A stretch of DNA of 39,437 bases. It comes from an uncultured Nitrosomonas sp. GTDB lineage: Bacteria > Pseudomonadota > Gammaproteobacteria > Burkholderiales > Nitrosomonadaceae. The stretch covers positions 1 through 39,437 of the forward strand of contig NZ_CADEGP010000021.1 in the NCBI RefSeq assembly GCF_902826915.1, written 5' to 3'. This document shows, in pieces, positions 16,943 to 26,442 of this stretch (position 1 is the first letter of the stretch; the number at the start of each line of letters is the position of its first letter). Below the pieces are notes generated by a model, which saw nothing but the letters and a program-made list of their open reading frames with translations, had not been told where the DNA came from and searched no databases. A program made the translations under genes and the position numbers.

Positions 16943-18034
16943 TTAAGCAAAATTTTTGTCAGTAATTTCTTGATCCAATTTATCTTGGAAAGAATTTTTT
17001 ATACCTAAAAAGTCTTTTTTCTGGGAAAGCAATATTCCGACAAGATCAGGATCGAAATGTTTTCCTGACTGTTCATAAAAATAAGTCATAACCTTATCTG
17101 CTTCCCAAGCAGGCTTATAACAACGTTCGCACAACAGTGCATCCAAAACATCGGCGCATGCGACAATGCGCCCCGCTATACTGATTTCATTGCCAGCGAT
17201 TTTGCGAGGATAACCTGTACCGTCCCATTTCTCATGGTGCTCATGAGCTATTTGCGCTGCTATGTTTATGAGAGGACGATGCGAGCCATGTAGTATTTCA
17301 TATCCTAAAGTTGGATGGGATTGCATGATCTCCCATTCTTGCGGGTCAAGTTTGCCCGATTTGTGCAAAATGGAATCGGGTATTCCAATTTTTCCAATAT
17401 CATGCATGGGTGAAGCGTGTTTAATTAATTGAGCTTCTTCTTCGCCGCAACCATAGTATTGTGCAAATAAATATGAGAACTCCGAGACTCTCTTAACATG
17501 CAAGCCTGTTTCTTTTGATCTCGATTCGCAAACCTCACTCAATTTGAATAACAGGTCACTTTGTGTGTCGATAAGCTCTTGATTCAGGATATTGACCTTG
17601 TTAAGTGCTTCGGTAACCAAATCTTCCATTGTATCCTGATAGCGCTTTATCTTGAGCTGCGTGGCAACCCTCGCCTTGACTTCTTCTTCACGGAACGGTT
17701 TGGTAATATAATCACTACCCCCCATGGAAAAAGCTTTGATTTTATCGGCTATGTCATCCAAAGCACTAATAAATATGATGGGAATGGAATTGCAAGAAGG
17801 TATATTTTTAATGGCTTTGCAAGTTTCAAAGCCATTCATATCGGGCATTTTAATATCTAGTAGGATCAGATCTGGAAGAGATTGATTGATACTTTCCAAC
17901 GCGACCTTACCGTTTGTAGCGGGACGTATTTTGTAGTTCTCTTCTTTAAGGATAGCCGCTAGCGTTTTTAAATTGGCTAACGTATCATCCACGATGAGTA
18001 CATCCGGTGGATTTTTCATGATTGTCGACTTCAC
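16943..18034 (-). CDS. Response regulator with HD-GYP c-di-GMP phosphodiesterase domain
   Basis: The product is 363 aa. The receiver domain is residues 10-125 with phospho-acceptor Asp60 (LLDIKMPD) and the conserved Lys in ITKPF near 112. A coiled linker (130-165) leads to the HD-GYP domain, with HD at 211-212 (MHDIGKIGIPD) and an intact GYP at 274-276 (HHEKWDGTGYP), so the phosphodiesterase should be active in degrading c-di-GMP in the cytoplasm. It lies 29 nt downstream of the hybrid kinase on the same strand and is its likely output, comparable to RpfG with RpfC. Confidence 0.94.
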   Translation of the reverse strand: MKSTIMKNPPDVLIVDDTLANLKTLAAILKEENYKIRPATNGKVALESINQSLPDLILLDIKMPDMNGFETCKAIKNIPSCNSIPIIFISALDDIADKIKAFSMGGSDYITKPFREEEVKARVATQLKIKRYQDTMEDLVTEALNKVNILNQELIDTQSDLLFKLSEVCESRSKETGLHVKRVSEFSYLFAQYYGCGEEEAQLIKHASPMHDIGKIGIPDSILHKSGKLDPQEWEIMQSHPTLGYEILHGSHRPLINIAAQIAHEHHEKWDGTGYPRKIAGNEISIAGRIVACADVLDALLCERCYKPAWEADKVMTYFYEQSGKHFDPDLVGILLSQKKDFLGIKNSFQDKLDQEITDKNFA

Positions 18035-18063
18035 TTCTTAAGTGATGAGAATCATATCACATT

Positions 18064-20613
18064 TTATTCTTCGATATATGATCGTAGGCGCGCGAAGTCG
18101 TAATTGTCGACAAATATTCGCAATCTATCGGCCAATTCTGGATGCTGAACTTTGATTATATCAATGATATCCAATGTTTTTTCGACGTCGAGTGCCATCG
18201 CGGCAGATTTTAAACCAAGCCTCTCGTTCAACGTAAGTTTTTTAAGTTCTGTATGTATATCGAATTTAATTTCTCTATTGTCGCTTTCTCCAGCTCCCTC
18301 ATAGATAAATTCTAACTGTAAGTGTTTTGTCAGGCAGTTGTGAATTTCTTCTGGCAAATATGGCTTTCTAATGAAATCATTAAAACCCGCCAACATGATT
18401 TTTTCTTGATCCTCCTTAAAAGCAGAGGCGGTTATGGCTATAATTTTAATATCTTTACCCATTGGCAATTGGCGAATCTGTTTAGTCGCTTCAATGCCAT
18501 CCATAACAGGCATTCTTATATCCATGAAAACGATATCAAATGGATGGGATTTGAATGCTTCTATTGCTTCTTTGCCATTTCCTGTTAGCATAACTTCACA
18601 ATGTGAATGATGTAGAACATTTTCTAAATAAGCTCTATTGTCTCCAATGTCTTCGACAATCAGTGCTCTTATGATTTTTTGCCCGGGCTTGATTCCTATA
18701 GAGAGCTTACTGATGTTACAGTGAGATGGATTCATTTCACATGAGGCTTGGGATACAATTACATTAAATTTGAATTTTGAACCAACATTTTGTTTGCTCT
18801 CCACACTGATGGATCCACGCATCTGCTTAATAAGTTCGTTACTAATGCTTAAACCTAATCCTGTACCTGGTATTGAGTCTTTTCTCTGGGTGGTTTTTGT
18901 TACTTGCTCAAAAGGACGAAATATTTTTTCTAAATGTTCAGGCGCAATTCCTATACCAGAGTCTTCTACTTCACATAGCAAATTAATTTCCTGATTTTCA
19001 ATTGGTTCGCATTTGATACGTACCGAGATGACGCCTTCCTTCGTGTATTTAATGGCGTTATTGATCAAGTTAATAAAAATTCTACGCAGCTTGCTTGCGT
19101 CAGTGCGTATAAAACATGAGCAAGCGGGAGAAAGCTCCACAATCAGATCTAATTCTTTTTTCTCCGCCAAAATTCTCGACATGCCCTCTACATCGCGGAC
19201 CATGTCGCAAAAATCTATATCCTCTTGATATAGCTCACTCTTTCCGGATTCAATTTTAGACATTTCTAGAACATCGTTGATGAGTCCTAGCAGGTGATTG
19301 GCTGAGCGCGCAATAATGCTTGAATGCTCTTTGATATTCGCAGGTGTTGCAGGGTTTTTATAAATTAAATGTGAAAATCCTATAATAGCATTAAGAGGAT
19401 TTCGTAATTCATGGCTCATATTCGATAGAAACGAACTTTTTGCCAGAGCATGGCGTTCAGCAATTATCTTGGCCTGTGCTAATTCAATTGAATTTTTTTC
19501 CAATAATTGGTTGGATATTTTTTTATTTCTGTATCCAATAAAGGTTATGATTAACAGAAGTATGGACAATAATCCGATAATAATCAGAAGAAACATGAGT
19601 TTTTGCTGGTAACTAATAGTAGCTTCTTGCTTTTCAAGTTGGTCGTTAGCCAATAAGATCTTCTGTTTTTTTTCTTTCAGAATTTTTGTTTTTTCTTGTA
19701 TATCCAATTTGAGTTGATGGTATTTTTCTTCACTATTACGAATGATCTCATTTTTTTGAGCGATAGCCTCCCGTATTTTTTGTGTATCCGATTTCAGTGT
19801 TTCTAGCTCTACGCGTTCTTTTCCAATTTGTTTTTGTAGTTTTGCGATTTCGCTATTTTGTTGATGAATTTTTTGCCCCGCATCTAACAATTGTTGTGAA
19901 AGCCGCAGTTCTTCGCTTTTGGTTTTTTCAAGATCACCTTTTAATTGTTTGCCTCTCACCTCATGAGAGATAACATCTTGCTTTAAAGTATTTAGTAATT
20001 GATTTTGGGACTGGAGGTTTTGTAATCCCTCCTTGTACAATTTCGCAACATCAATTTCGGTGCCCCCTAGCAGAATGATATCGGGGTTAAGCTTCAAATT
20101 GCGGTTTAAAATATTTGCCTTGTTGATTCTAAAAGAAATACTTTGATCTGAGTTTTCCTGTAAATCTATTAGTGCGATCCGGTCATTTTTTAGATTATCG
20201 GAAATGAGGAGAGTATTTGTATTTTCTGTTACCGAAAAAATTTGCGAGTATTTTTCTATCGCATTCTTGGCTATAAAAATCAGATCAACGTTATTGGGTA
20301 TGTTATCGCTAGTACTGCGAGTAATTTTCAGTTCCTTTTCATGCAATTTCTTGATTTGTGAAATCTTTCTGAGTTGATCTTCTATCTGATTGTCTTTATC
20401 AATGAGATGGAAATGATAAAGATTCTTTTGAGCGGAATTTTGCCACTGAATGTGTTCAGCCAGTTTGTAAATATATACGGCTGATAAGTTGGCTTTCGAA
20501 GAGCTTGTTGCGTAAGTATTATTTATTGCAAAGGAAATCGAAAATAATAGAAGTGACAATATGAAATGCCGAGAAGCTCTTGATCGTAGATAGCGCATTA
20601 AAGCTTTACACAT
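18064..20613 (-). CDS. YfiR-type periplasmic-sensor hybrid histidine kinase
   Basis: The product is 849 aa. In order: an N-terminal hydrophobic anchor (about 16-36); a periplasmic domain with YfiR/DUF4154 features at about 40-190 (VYIYKLAEHIQW, and DIILLGGTEIDVAKLY at its end); a long coiled coil at 195-335; one membrane helix at 339-361; HisKA with His401 (FLSNMSHELRNPLNAI); an ATPase domain with DSGIGI at 551-556 and GTGLGL near 583-588; and a receiver with Asp698 (FMDIRMPVMDG). The last 80 residues show no clear Hpt histidine. It senses a periplasmic signal and should pass phosphate to the neighbouring HD-GYP regulator. No strong ribosome-binding site is visible at the ATG. Confidence 0.92.
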   Translation of the reverse strand: MCKALMRYLRSRASRHFILSLLLFSISFAINNTYATSSSKANLSAVYIYKLAEHIQWQNSAQKNLYHFHLIDKDNQIEDQLRKISQIKKLHEKELKITRSTSDNIPNNVDLIFIAKNAIEKYSQIFSVTENTNTLLISDNLKNDRIALIDLQENSDQSISFRINKANILNRNLKLNPDIILLGGTEIDVAKLYKEGLQNLQSQNQLLNTLKQDVISHEVRGKQLKGDLEKTKSEELRLSQQLLDAGQKIHQQNSEIAKLQKQIGKERVELETLKSDTQKIREAIAQKNEIIRNSEEKYHQLKLDIQEKTKILKEKKQKILLANDQLEKQEATISYQQKLMFLLIIIGLLSILLLIITFIGYRNKKISNQLLEKNSIELAQAKIIAERHALAKSSFLSNMSHELRNPLNAIIGFSHLIYKNPATPANIKEHSSIIARSANHLLGLINDVLEMSKIESGKSELYQEDIDFCDMVRDVEGMSRILAEKKELDLIVELSPACSCFIRTDASKLRRIFINLINNAIKYTKEGVISVRIKCEPIENQEINLLCEVEDSGIGIAPEHLEKIFRPFEQVTKTTQRKDSIPGTGLGLSISNELIKQMRGSISVESKQNVGSKFKFNVIVSQASCEMNPSHCNISKLSIGIKPGQKIIRALIVEDIGDNRAYLENVLHHSHCEVMLTGNGKEAIEAFKSHPFDIVFMDIRMPVMDGIEATKQIRQLPMGKDIKIIAITASAFKEDQEKIMLAGFNDFIRKPYLPEEIHNCLTKHLQLEFIYEGAGESDNREIKFDIHTELKKLTLNERLGLKSAAMALDVEKTLDIIDIIKVQHPELADRLRIFVDNYDFARLRSYIEE

Positions 20614-20997
20614 AAGTTCTTTCTAGGTTTCCAAATATTCTATTTTTTAAAAAGATAGGGCTATGAAAAAGCACCAGAAATTCAGGAGCTGCTGATTGGT
20701 GCATGAGTTGCAATATGCGGTGTGCTGCTAAATTAAGGAAATTATATGTGCTTAAACCAGCGAGTAGGTATTCGTACATCTCTGTGTGAAAAATAGATAC
20801 TCCCAGTGCATAGTATGTATATCTACTATAACGTATTCTACCGTTGTCCATCAATAAGCATTGATAGCCCATGAGGTTGCTTATCTTTAAAGGTTTGTCG
20901 CTGTCGTGTTCACTAATGCTTTTATTCTTGCTTGGGTAAAGGTATGCGGAGGCGATTTTAGTATTGTTTTTAAATGGCTATCAATTCATTTCTAAAT
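20614..20997. other. Intergenic region upstream of the sensor-kinase operon
   Basis: 384 bp, AT-rich, between the hybrid kinase start and the 3' end of the MDR gene, both on the minus strand. It should carry the kinase operon promoter; I did not find a convincing -35/-10 pair or palindrome. A 88-codon open frame on the minus strand overlaps the kinase start but lacks coding features. Confidence 0.4.
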
Positions 20998-21981
20998 TTA
21001 CGGTCGAATCATAATTTTACCATTACGTTTTTGATCTGATGCCGCAACGGCTTCAGCAATACAGTTAAGCGGGAAGATTTCGGCGACCGGTAACTTGAGT
21101 TGATTTGATAATCCAAGTTGAATCAATTCACTGATCATTGCACGCATTTCATCAGCACTGGCTCGCTCGAATTCTTGAAGCGCCCAGAATCCTTTTACAG
21201 TTATTTCTTTATAAATCAAGTCTGTTGGTTCCAACTGCATTGGCTTGTTTGATATACTGCCAAACGACAGAAGCCAGCCACCTTTACTGATCAAATGCAG
21301 CATTTCTCCGGCTAGCGTACCACCTATCATATCAATACCACCAACTACACGATCATTGCCAATGGCATTTGTTAAGTTGTTTTGCCAGTTACTATCTGTG
21401 ATGATGAAAATATCAGAGGCGCCGCAATTTTCAAGATCCAGTTTTGCTCCTGCGCGAGTAACTAAGCAAGCTACTCGGATATCGCGGCTCACTGCGATCT
21501 GAACAATCGTCTTGCCTACCGCACCGTTTGCAGCATTCACAATAATCCATTCATTAGCTTTGGGTTTTAGCCTATTAAGCGCCATCATTGCGCTGATTGG
21601 CATAGCCACCAGTTGTGCTGCGATTTCATCCGGAAGGGCATCAGGGATAGGAATAATCGACTTGACATCGGCAATAAAATATTCTCCCCAAGCTGAAGAG
21701 ATTCCGGCAGCGATTACACGATCTCCGATAGCCAGGTTAGTTACATTTTCACCAAGCTTGTCAACTATAGCCAACGCTTCGCTACCGCCGATGTAGGGTA
21801 AAGTTGGTTTAAAACCATATATGCCGCGAATAATCAGCAAATCATGGTTATGTATTGGACTCAACACCAGTTTCAAACGAACTTCGCCTAAACTAGGCTC
21901 TGGTTTAGTTACTTCAGTGTGTCTTATGACTTCGGCTGGTGTACCAAATGCGTCAAAGACTGCAGCGTACATAAGGGGCAT
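20998..21981 (-). CDS. Quinone oxidoreductase / enoyl reductase-like MDR protein (zinc-free)
   Basis: The product is 327 aa. The N-terminal GroES-like fold has IHNHDLLIIRGIYG and YIGGSEALAIV where zinc alcohol dehydrogenases have their zinc ligands; these are absent here, as in the MECR/quinone oxidoreductase branch. The nucleotide-binding part has AANGAVGKTIVQIA (about 150-163), an AxxGxxG-type motif. It is an NADPH-dependent reductase of unsaturated carbonyl compounds; the substrate is unknown. AGGAG about 8 nt upstream supports the ATG at 21981. It is intact and monocistronic. Confidence 0.88.
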   Translation of the reverse strand: MPLMYAAVFDAFGTPAEVIRHTEVTKPEPSLGEVRLKLVLSPIHNHDLLIIRGIYGFKPTLPYIGGSEALAIVDKLGENVTNLAIGDRVIAAGISSAWGEYFIADVKSIIPIPDALPDEIAAQLVAMPISAMMALNRLKPKANEWIIVNAANGAVGKTIVQIAVSRDIRVACLVTRAGAKLDLENCGASDIFIITDSNWQNNLTNAIGNDRVVGGIDMIGGTLAGEMLHLISKGGWLLSFGSISNKPMQLEPTDLIYKEITVKGFWALQEFERASADEMRAMISELIQLGLSNQLKLPVAEIFPLNCIAEAVAASDQKRNGKIMIRP

Positions 21982-22254
21982 TTCGATTCTCCTTCCAAAG
22001 GCTACTGAACTCTTTCGGACAAGTGTATCATGATGAAAGTAGCTAGCAATCGAGAAAAATAGTTCAATATCTTTGTTGAAATGCCTAGAAGTAAAGATCA
22101 GTCTGGAGGTGATATTTCGTTATCTTTTTAAGCTCTCTTGTATTACGTTCAATTGAAAGATGTGATGGATGACATGTTTGTTTTCGTTTGATGTCAGTAA
22201 CTAGCCCTCCGTCGATCTGACACCGCTGTGTAACAAAGACAGCTTCTCCACTAG

Positions 22255-22722
22255 TTAGTAAATAACTAATGAGGCGATTTCTTTAACGGTTGCAAATCGA
22301 GGAATTGCATTAAGTTGTTTTTCTATTTCGAAGCTTTCTCCATCGACCAGATTCAATTCGATATCGACCGAACTAGATTGAATTGTATTGATCGTGATCT
22401 CCCGTGGACCAAGATCGTGGCAATACCGCGTGGTTAATCCGTTAAGTGCGGATTTATGGTATAAACACACTGCCGCCAGCAAAAGGCATGTGTGTGCCGT
22501 TAGCGTTTCCCGGACAGCAGCGAGATCAGGCGCTATCCGCTTGAATAGAGCATGTCTTACATTGAGTTTTTCAACTTCCTTGACAATTTGTTATGCACAT
22601 TCTGCAGTATTAATATACGCGAAAGCGATATTTACATCTTCAGTGGCTAATTGTTTGACTATCGCTACTTCGATGCCGCGACTACCGTCTGTTATCAACG
22701 CTTTTTCCAATTAGCTTATTCA
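22255..22722 (-). pseudogene. Decayed short-chain dehydrogenase/reductase (SDR)
   Basis: On the minus strand from 22722 the sequence reads MNKLIGK, then after a frame change ALITDGSRGIEVAIVKQLA (the TGxxxGIG cofactor motif, altered to DGSRGIE). An in-frame TAA follows after NTAECA. About 70 codons of the centre, including the NNAG region, are missing. The remaining part carries PFAGGSV, then after another shift KSALNGLTTRYCHDLGPREITIN, and stops early in EIASLVIY. Several frameshifts, a stop, an internal deletion and a truncated end mean it is dead. The original would have been a 240-250 aa NAD(P)-dependent reductase. Confidence 0.85.
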
Positions 22723-22862
22723 TAGACTGTCTCCATGTGATTCGAGTAGAGGTATTTGATATGAAAATCTCATCTAATAATCAGGGTTTGTTCACTGCGG
22801 AAAAGTATGCCAATAAGAAAGGCCAACAGCCTGGCCAAGTTATAGAGGAAGGGGAAACAGCA

Positions 22863-23345
22863 ATGTTTAAGCAAAGCATGCTGGTTTTCAGTGCACTGGT
22901 CTTAGCCGCGTGCGCACAATTGTCGGGCGGTATTTTCGGCGACAATGCCGACCTGACGCTGGATAAAGCAAGTGCCGAAACAACCGGACGCGAGCCTGCC
23001 TGGGACAACGCAATACTTACGTGGGCTCCGCAACAATACGGCTCAAGCCTGTACGAACCCGTGCAGATATTCTATGGGGATTTCACCGATGACGAAGCTA
23101 CCGACGCACTGGCCTGGGTGATGTTTCCCAGTGGCGGTAACAGCGACATGCTGAACGTGGCGCTGTTTCGTAACGAGAGCGGAGTAATGGTCTATTTTCG
23201 AAGCGCCGATGATATATTCGGTATAGATCCACGCAATGTCTCGTTTACGCCCGGTCGTATCACGTTGACATCCACCATGCCTCGACCAGGCGATCCGCGT
23301 TGCTGCCCGACTGGGTCGCAGAATTGGGTGATCGACACGAAATGA
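22863..23345 (+). CDS. Small lipoprotein of unknown function
   Basis: The ATG at 22863 (160 aa) is preferred to an in-frame ATG at 22758 or GTG at 22737 because it has a GGAAGGGG about 8 nt upstream and starts a lipoprotein signal (FKQSMLVFSALVLAACAQ; lipobox LAAC, Cys18). The mature part has a DDEATDALAWVMFPSGG segment and a Cys pair near the end (RCCPTG). No family is recognised. A DUF1311 protein follows on the same strand 92 nt later. Confidence 0.75.
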   Translation: MFKQSMLVFSALVLAACAQLSGGIFGDNADLTLDKASAETTGREPAWDNAILTWAPQQYGSSLYEPVQIFYGDFTDDEATDALAWVMFPSGGNSDMLNVALFRNESGVMVYFRSADDIFGIDPRNVSFTPGRITLTSTMPRPGDPRCCPTGSQNWVIDTK

Positions 23346-23437
23346 GAGTCCAGTTTTCTCGTTGCAAGCTTTTATTATTTTCAAGTCTAAACCGCTTCAC
23401 GGTGTGACTTAATCTGGCATTGGATCCTTTTACAAAC

Positions 23438-23929
23438 ATGCGAAAAATTCTCCTCTCTTTTCTTCTGTTGGCGCCGATACCGTTTTCTGCCTTTGCCGAA
23501 ATCGAGTGCACAGACCGTCCCGAATGTTGGCCTGAAGGAAGCTCTATGCATACTGGGCTTCTACTCGTTCAGCAGAAGAATGCCGTCGAAGAACGCTTGG
23601 TAAGCAAACACCATGAGCTAGTCAAAATCGTATCCTCATCATCAAGTGCAGAAATTAAAGTAGATGAAAGGCTTCTGGCAGCACTCAAAACCCAGCAGTC
23701 GGCATGGCTGAAATATCGAACCGAAGAGTGTGAGTTAATCGGATCTTTGACGGGTGCGGGTGGTACTTGGCCATCCACCCATGCTAATAGGTGTGAGGTT
23801 AACCATACGGAACAGCGCCTTGATCGGGTTCGCTCTGCTATTCGTTGTATTGAGAAAATTCCAATCGAAAAACGGTTATTTGAACAAAACAACTGTTTAC
23901 AGCAGCTTGCTCCGCTCACGAACAAATAG
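23438..23929 (+). CDS. DUF1311 / LprI-like periplasmic protein
   Basis: The product is 163 aa from the ATG at 23438, which begins a standard signal peptide (RKILLSFLLLAPIPFSAFA). The mature part has the DUF1311 (lysozyme inhibitor LprI N-terminal) signature: LLAALKTQQSAWLKYRTEEC, a Gly-rich turn, then ANRCEVNHTEQRL with paired cysteines. Several members inhibit lysozyme; others are uncharacterised. It may protect the cell wall in the periplasm (inference). It converges on the ATPase operon. Confidence 0.82.
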   Translation: MRKILLSFLLLAPIPFSAFAEIECTDRPECWPEGSSMHTGLLLVQQKNAVEERLVSKHHELVKIVSSSSSAEIKVDERLLAALKTQQSAWLKYRTEECELIGSLTGAGGTWPSTHANRCEVNHTEQRLDRVRSAIRCIEKIPIEKRLFEQNNCLQQLAPLTNK

Positions 23930-24074
23930 GTTAACCCATCGTCTCATCGGACCTTAAAAGCGGAAATGAAAAATGGGATTCAGATTCGCGTTCACCGTGT
24001 ATTCAACTGATTCATCACTGAATCCACCGTGCCAGATTCCTAGCAGCGACATTTTGAATGTTGGCCGAGCAAAA

Positions 24075-24947
24075 TTAAGGCACAAGAATCACCGATTTTT
24101 TGGGTTTATCCTCGTCACTCAATGCTTCTGCGCTGAGCAGAATAATTTCAATCTCCTCAGTAATTTCTTCCTGACGAAGTTTATTGTAGCTCAAGCTTAA
24201 TTGCACTTGATTTTGCTGCAAATGATGAATGGCTTTATTCATATGCTCAAGCCGCTTACGATTCTCCACCATCAAGGATGCATAAAACACTTCGTGCAGT
24301 ACAGCATAAAGATATTGATCGGTTAATTGGGAAAGAAATTGATAAGGTTCCAGATTAAGTATTGGCGGATGCGAAAAAACTGATTTCTCGCCAGATACCG
24401 CTATTGGCAATATTTGCCGCAATTGGATCGCATCTGTTCCATCGTCATGATAAACAACACTGATACGCCCCAACTTAGTTAATTTCAATTGCTCTTGTAA
24501 TCGATTGAGAGCCTGTATCAAATGTAACAACGTTTGCTGTATTTCCTCGGCAACGCTATGCCCCTCAATAAAAGCTGCAATGCGCGCATCAGCTTGCAGT
24601 TTAACTTCAATTCCTCGTCCTACCGTCAGTAAGAGAATGTCTGATTGCTGAGGATGCGCATTAAGAAAATGCAATAAGGATTCGTTAAAATCACCGCAAA
24701 AACCTCGCTCGGAACCTATCACAATCCAAAGTTGTTGCAAATTGTCCGGGTATGATTGCAGATGAGAATAAAAGCTCAGAAAATCCTGTGCGGCTGCTTC
24801 AATGCTGGCAACAGATCTACGCTGCGTCGCCAGAAAAAACTCCAACTTGTGGATTTCTAGCAAGGCCAGATTTTTCATAGCATTCATAATGCCTTCAATT
24901 TCATCCAAAGTTACCAAATGCTCTTTTATTTCACGCCGCTTACTCAT
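24075..24947 (-). CDS. atpG: N-ATPase gamma subunit
   Basis: The product is 290 aa, the central rotor shaft of F1. The N-terminal helix follows the family pattern (KRREIKEHLVTLDEIEGIMNAMKNLA), the Rossmann-like middle carries LWIVIGSERGFCGDFNESL (about 71-89), and the C-terminal helix runs through LEHMNKAIHHLQQNQVQLSLSY, where N-type gammas differ from the housekeeping RTAAMKAATDNA. It is the last gene of the operon, 7 nt after atpA. No clear terminator follows; only a 6-bp GATTCA/TGAATC stem at about 24010-24025. Confidence 0.95.
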   Translation of the reverse strand: MSKRREIKEHLVTLDEIEGIMNAMKNLALLEIHKLEFFLATQRRSVASIEAAAQDFLSFYSHLQSYPDNLQQLWIVIGSERGFCGDFNESLLHFLNAHPQQSDILLLTVGRGIEVKLQADARIAAFIEGHSVAEEIQQTLLHLIQALNRLQEQLKLTKLGRISVVYHDDGTDAIQLRQILPIAVSGEKSVFSHPPILNLEPYQFLSQLTDQYLYAVLHEVFYASLMVENRKRLEHMNKAIHHLQQNQVQLSLSYNKLRQEEITEEIEIILLSAEALSDEDKPKKSVILVP

Positions 24948-24954
24948 TTCAAAT

Positions 24955-26442
24955 TTATTTTAGCCAAGCGCATATTAACGTTTTCCATTGATCACGGCCT
25001 TGGTCAAGGTTTATACTGATACTTGTAACTTGTTCCTGAAGATGCATTAGATGCGCTCTGATCTGACCCAGATCAAGATTATCGAATAAACCCTCATTAT
25101 AGGCCACCAGCCACGCCATCTGAAATTCTACCGGCTGTGGTGAAAGCAGATCCTGTTTAAGGATTTCGCGAAGAATCTGTCCTCGCTTTATTCGTTCTTC
25201 CATACTAGCTTCCAGTTTCGAACCAAATCGAGTAAACACTTCCAGTTCCAAAAACTGCAGATAATCAAGCTTCATGCGCCCAGCCTCTTTCTTGATTGCT
25301 GCATGCTGGGCATTACCACCAATACGCGAAACCGAACGGGTAACATCAATTGCGGGTAAGAAACCACGCGCAAAAAGTTGACGATCAAAATAAATTTGAC
25401 CATCGGTGATTGAAATTAAGTTAGTGGGAATATACGCAGCAATCTCACCCTGTTCTGTTTCAACAATGGGCAGTGCCGTCATACTGCCGCCACCCTGTTT
25501 TGCGGATAAGCGCGTTGAACGTTCTAACAAGCGTGAATGCAGATAGAAAATATCGCCGGGATACGCCTCTCGGCCCGGGGGTCTGCGCAACAATAGCGAA
25601 AGCTCACGATAGCTACGTGCGTGAGTGCTCAAATCATCATAAACAACCAGAGTGTCTCGCCCAGCTGCCATCCAAGCTTCTGCCACCGTACAACCAGCAA
25701 ACGGAGCTAAATATTTAAGACCCGGCATGGCCGTCGCCTCTGCCACTACCACAACGGTATAGGCCAGCGCCTTGTAACGACGAAGCGTTTCTATCACACT
25801 AACTACGGTAGAACGCTTCTGCCCGACTAAAACGTAAATGCAATACACATTTTTGTCACGCTGATTGATAACAGTGTCAATCGCTAAGGTGCTTTTGCCA
25901 CTTCCATTATCTCCAATAATCAGTTGTCGCTGGCCTTTACCAATCGGGATCATGGTATCTATAATTTTATTGCCGGTATACAAAGGCTGAGCTACGAAAT
26001 CACGTGCGATAATTGGCGGCGAGTACGCGTCCAACAAACGATAGGTACTAACAGAAATAGATCCGGCACTATCAAGAGGGATACCTAATGGATCTATCAC
26101 CCGCCCCAGCAAAGCATCACCCACCCCAATACTGAGCCGATTTCCCGTCAAGAAAGCTTGGGTTCCAGCAGTAAGTTGTCTCGTCTGATGCAGCAAGATT
26201 GCCCCTAACCGATCATGCGTCAGATGAAATACCAAAGCGCTGCTGCCGTCTTCCAATTGCACCACTTCATCCATGCAGGCCGAAGGCAATCCATTAATCC
26301 AGGCGATACCGTCACCCACAGAAATGACGATCCCTTGCTCCGACAAACGCAAACCGTATTGATACTGCGACAACCACTTAGCTTGTCTGGCTAAGGGAGA
26401 ATCGGGCTGATTAGTATTAGTAATACTCGCATCATCCGGCAT
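24955..26442 (-). CDS. atpA: N-ATPase alpha subunit
   Basis: The ATG at 26442 gives 495 aa; a TTG at 26460 would add MAGCCG and is less likely. A GGGG lies about 9 nt upstream, and the start overlaps the end of atpF by 11 nt. This is the non-catalytic nucleotide-binding subunit of the F1 hexamer. The arginine finger is present (Arg373 in SVSRIGG), as is the [15 protein letters not shown] switch region. The P-loop reads GDNGSGKS at 177-184 instead of the usual GDRQTGKT. The lysine is kept, so nucleotide binding is still expected. The frame is intact. Confidence 0.95.
   Translation of the reverse strand: MPDDASITNTNQPDSPLARQAKWLSQYQYGLRLSEQGIVISVGDGIAWINGLPSACMDEVVQLEDGSSALVFHLTHDRLGAILLHQTRQLTAGTQAFLTGNRLSIGVGDALLGRVIDPLGIPLDSAGSISVSTYRLLDAYSPPIIARDFVAQPLYTGNKIIDTMIPIGKGQRQLIIGDNGSGKSTLAIDTVINQRDKNVYCIYVLVGQKRSTVVSVIETLRRYKALAYTVVVVAEATAMPGLKYLAPFAGCTVAEAWMAAGRDTLVVYDDLSTHARSYRELSLLLRRPPGREAYPGDIFYLHSRLLERSTRLSAKQGGGSMTALPIVETEQGEIAAYIPTNLISITDGQIYFDRQLFARGFLPAIDVTRSVSRIGGNAQHAAIKKEAGRMKLDYLQFLELEVFTRFGSKLEASMEERIKRGQILREILKQDLLSPQPVEFQMAWLVAYNEGLFDNLDLGQIRAHLMHLQEQVTSISINLDQGRDQWKTLICAWLK

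Noticed and set aside
20606..20872. 88-codon minus-strand open frame before the hybrid kinase
   Set aside because: No ribosome-binding site, no family features, and overlaps the kinase start in another frame.
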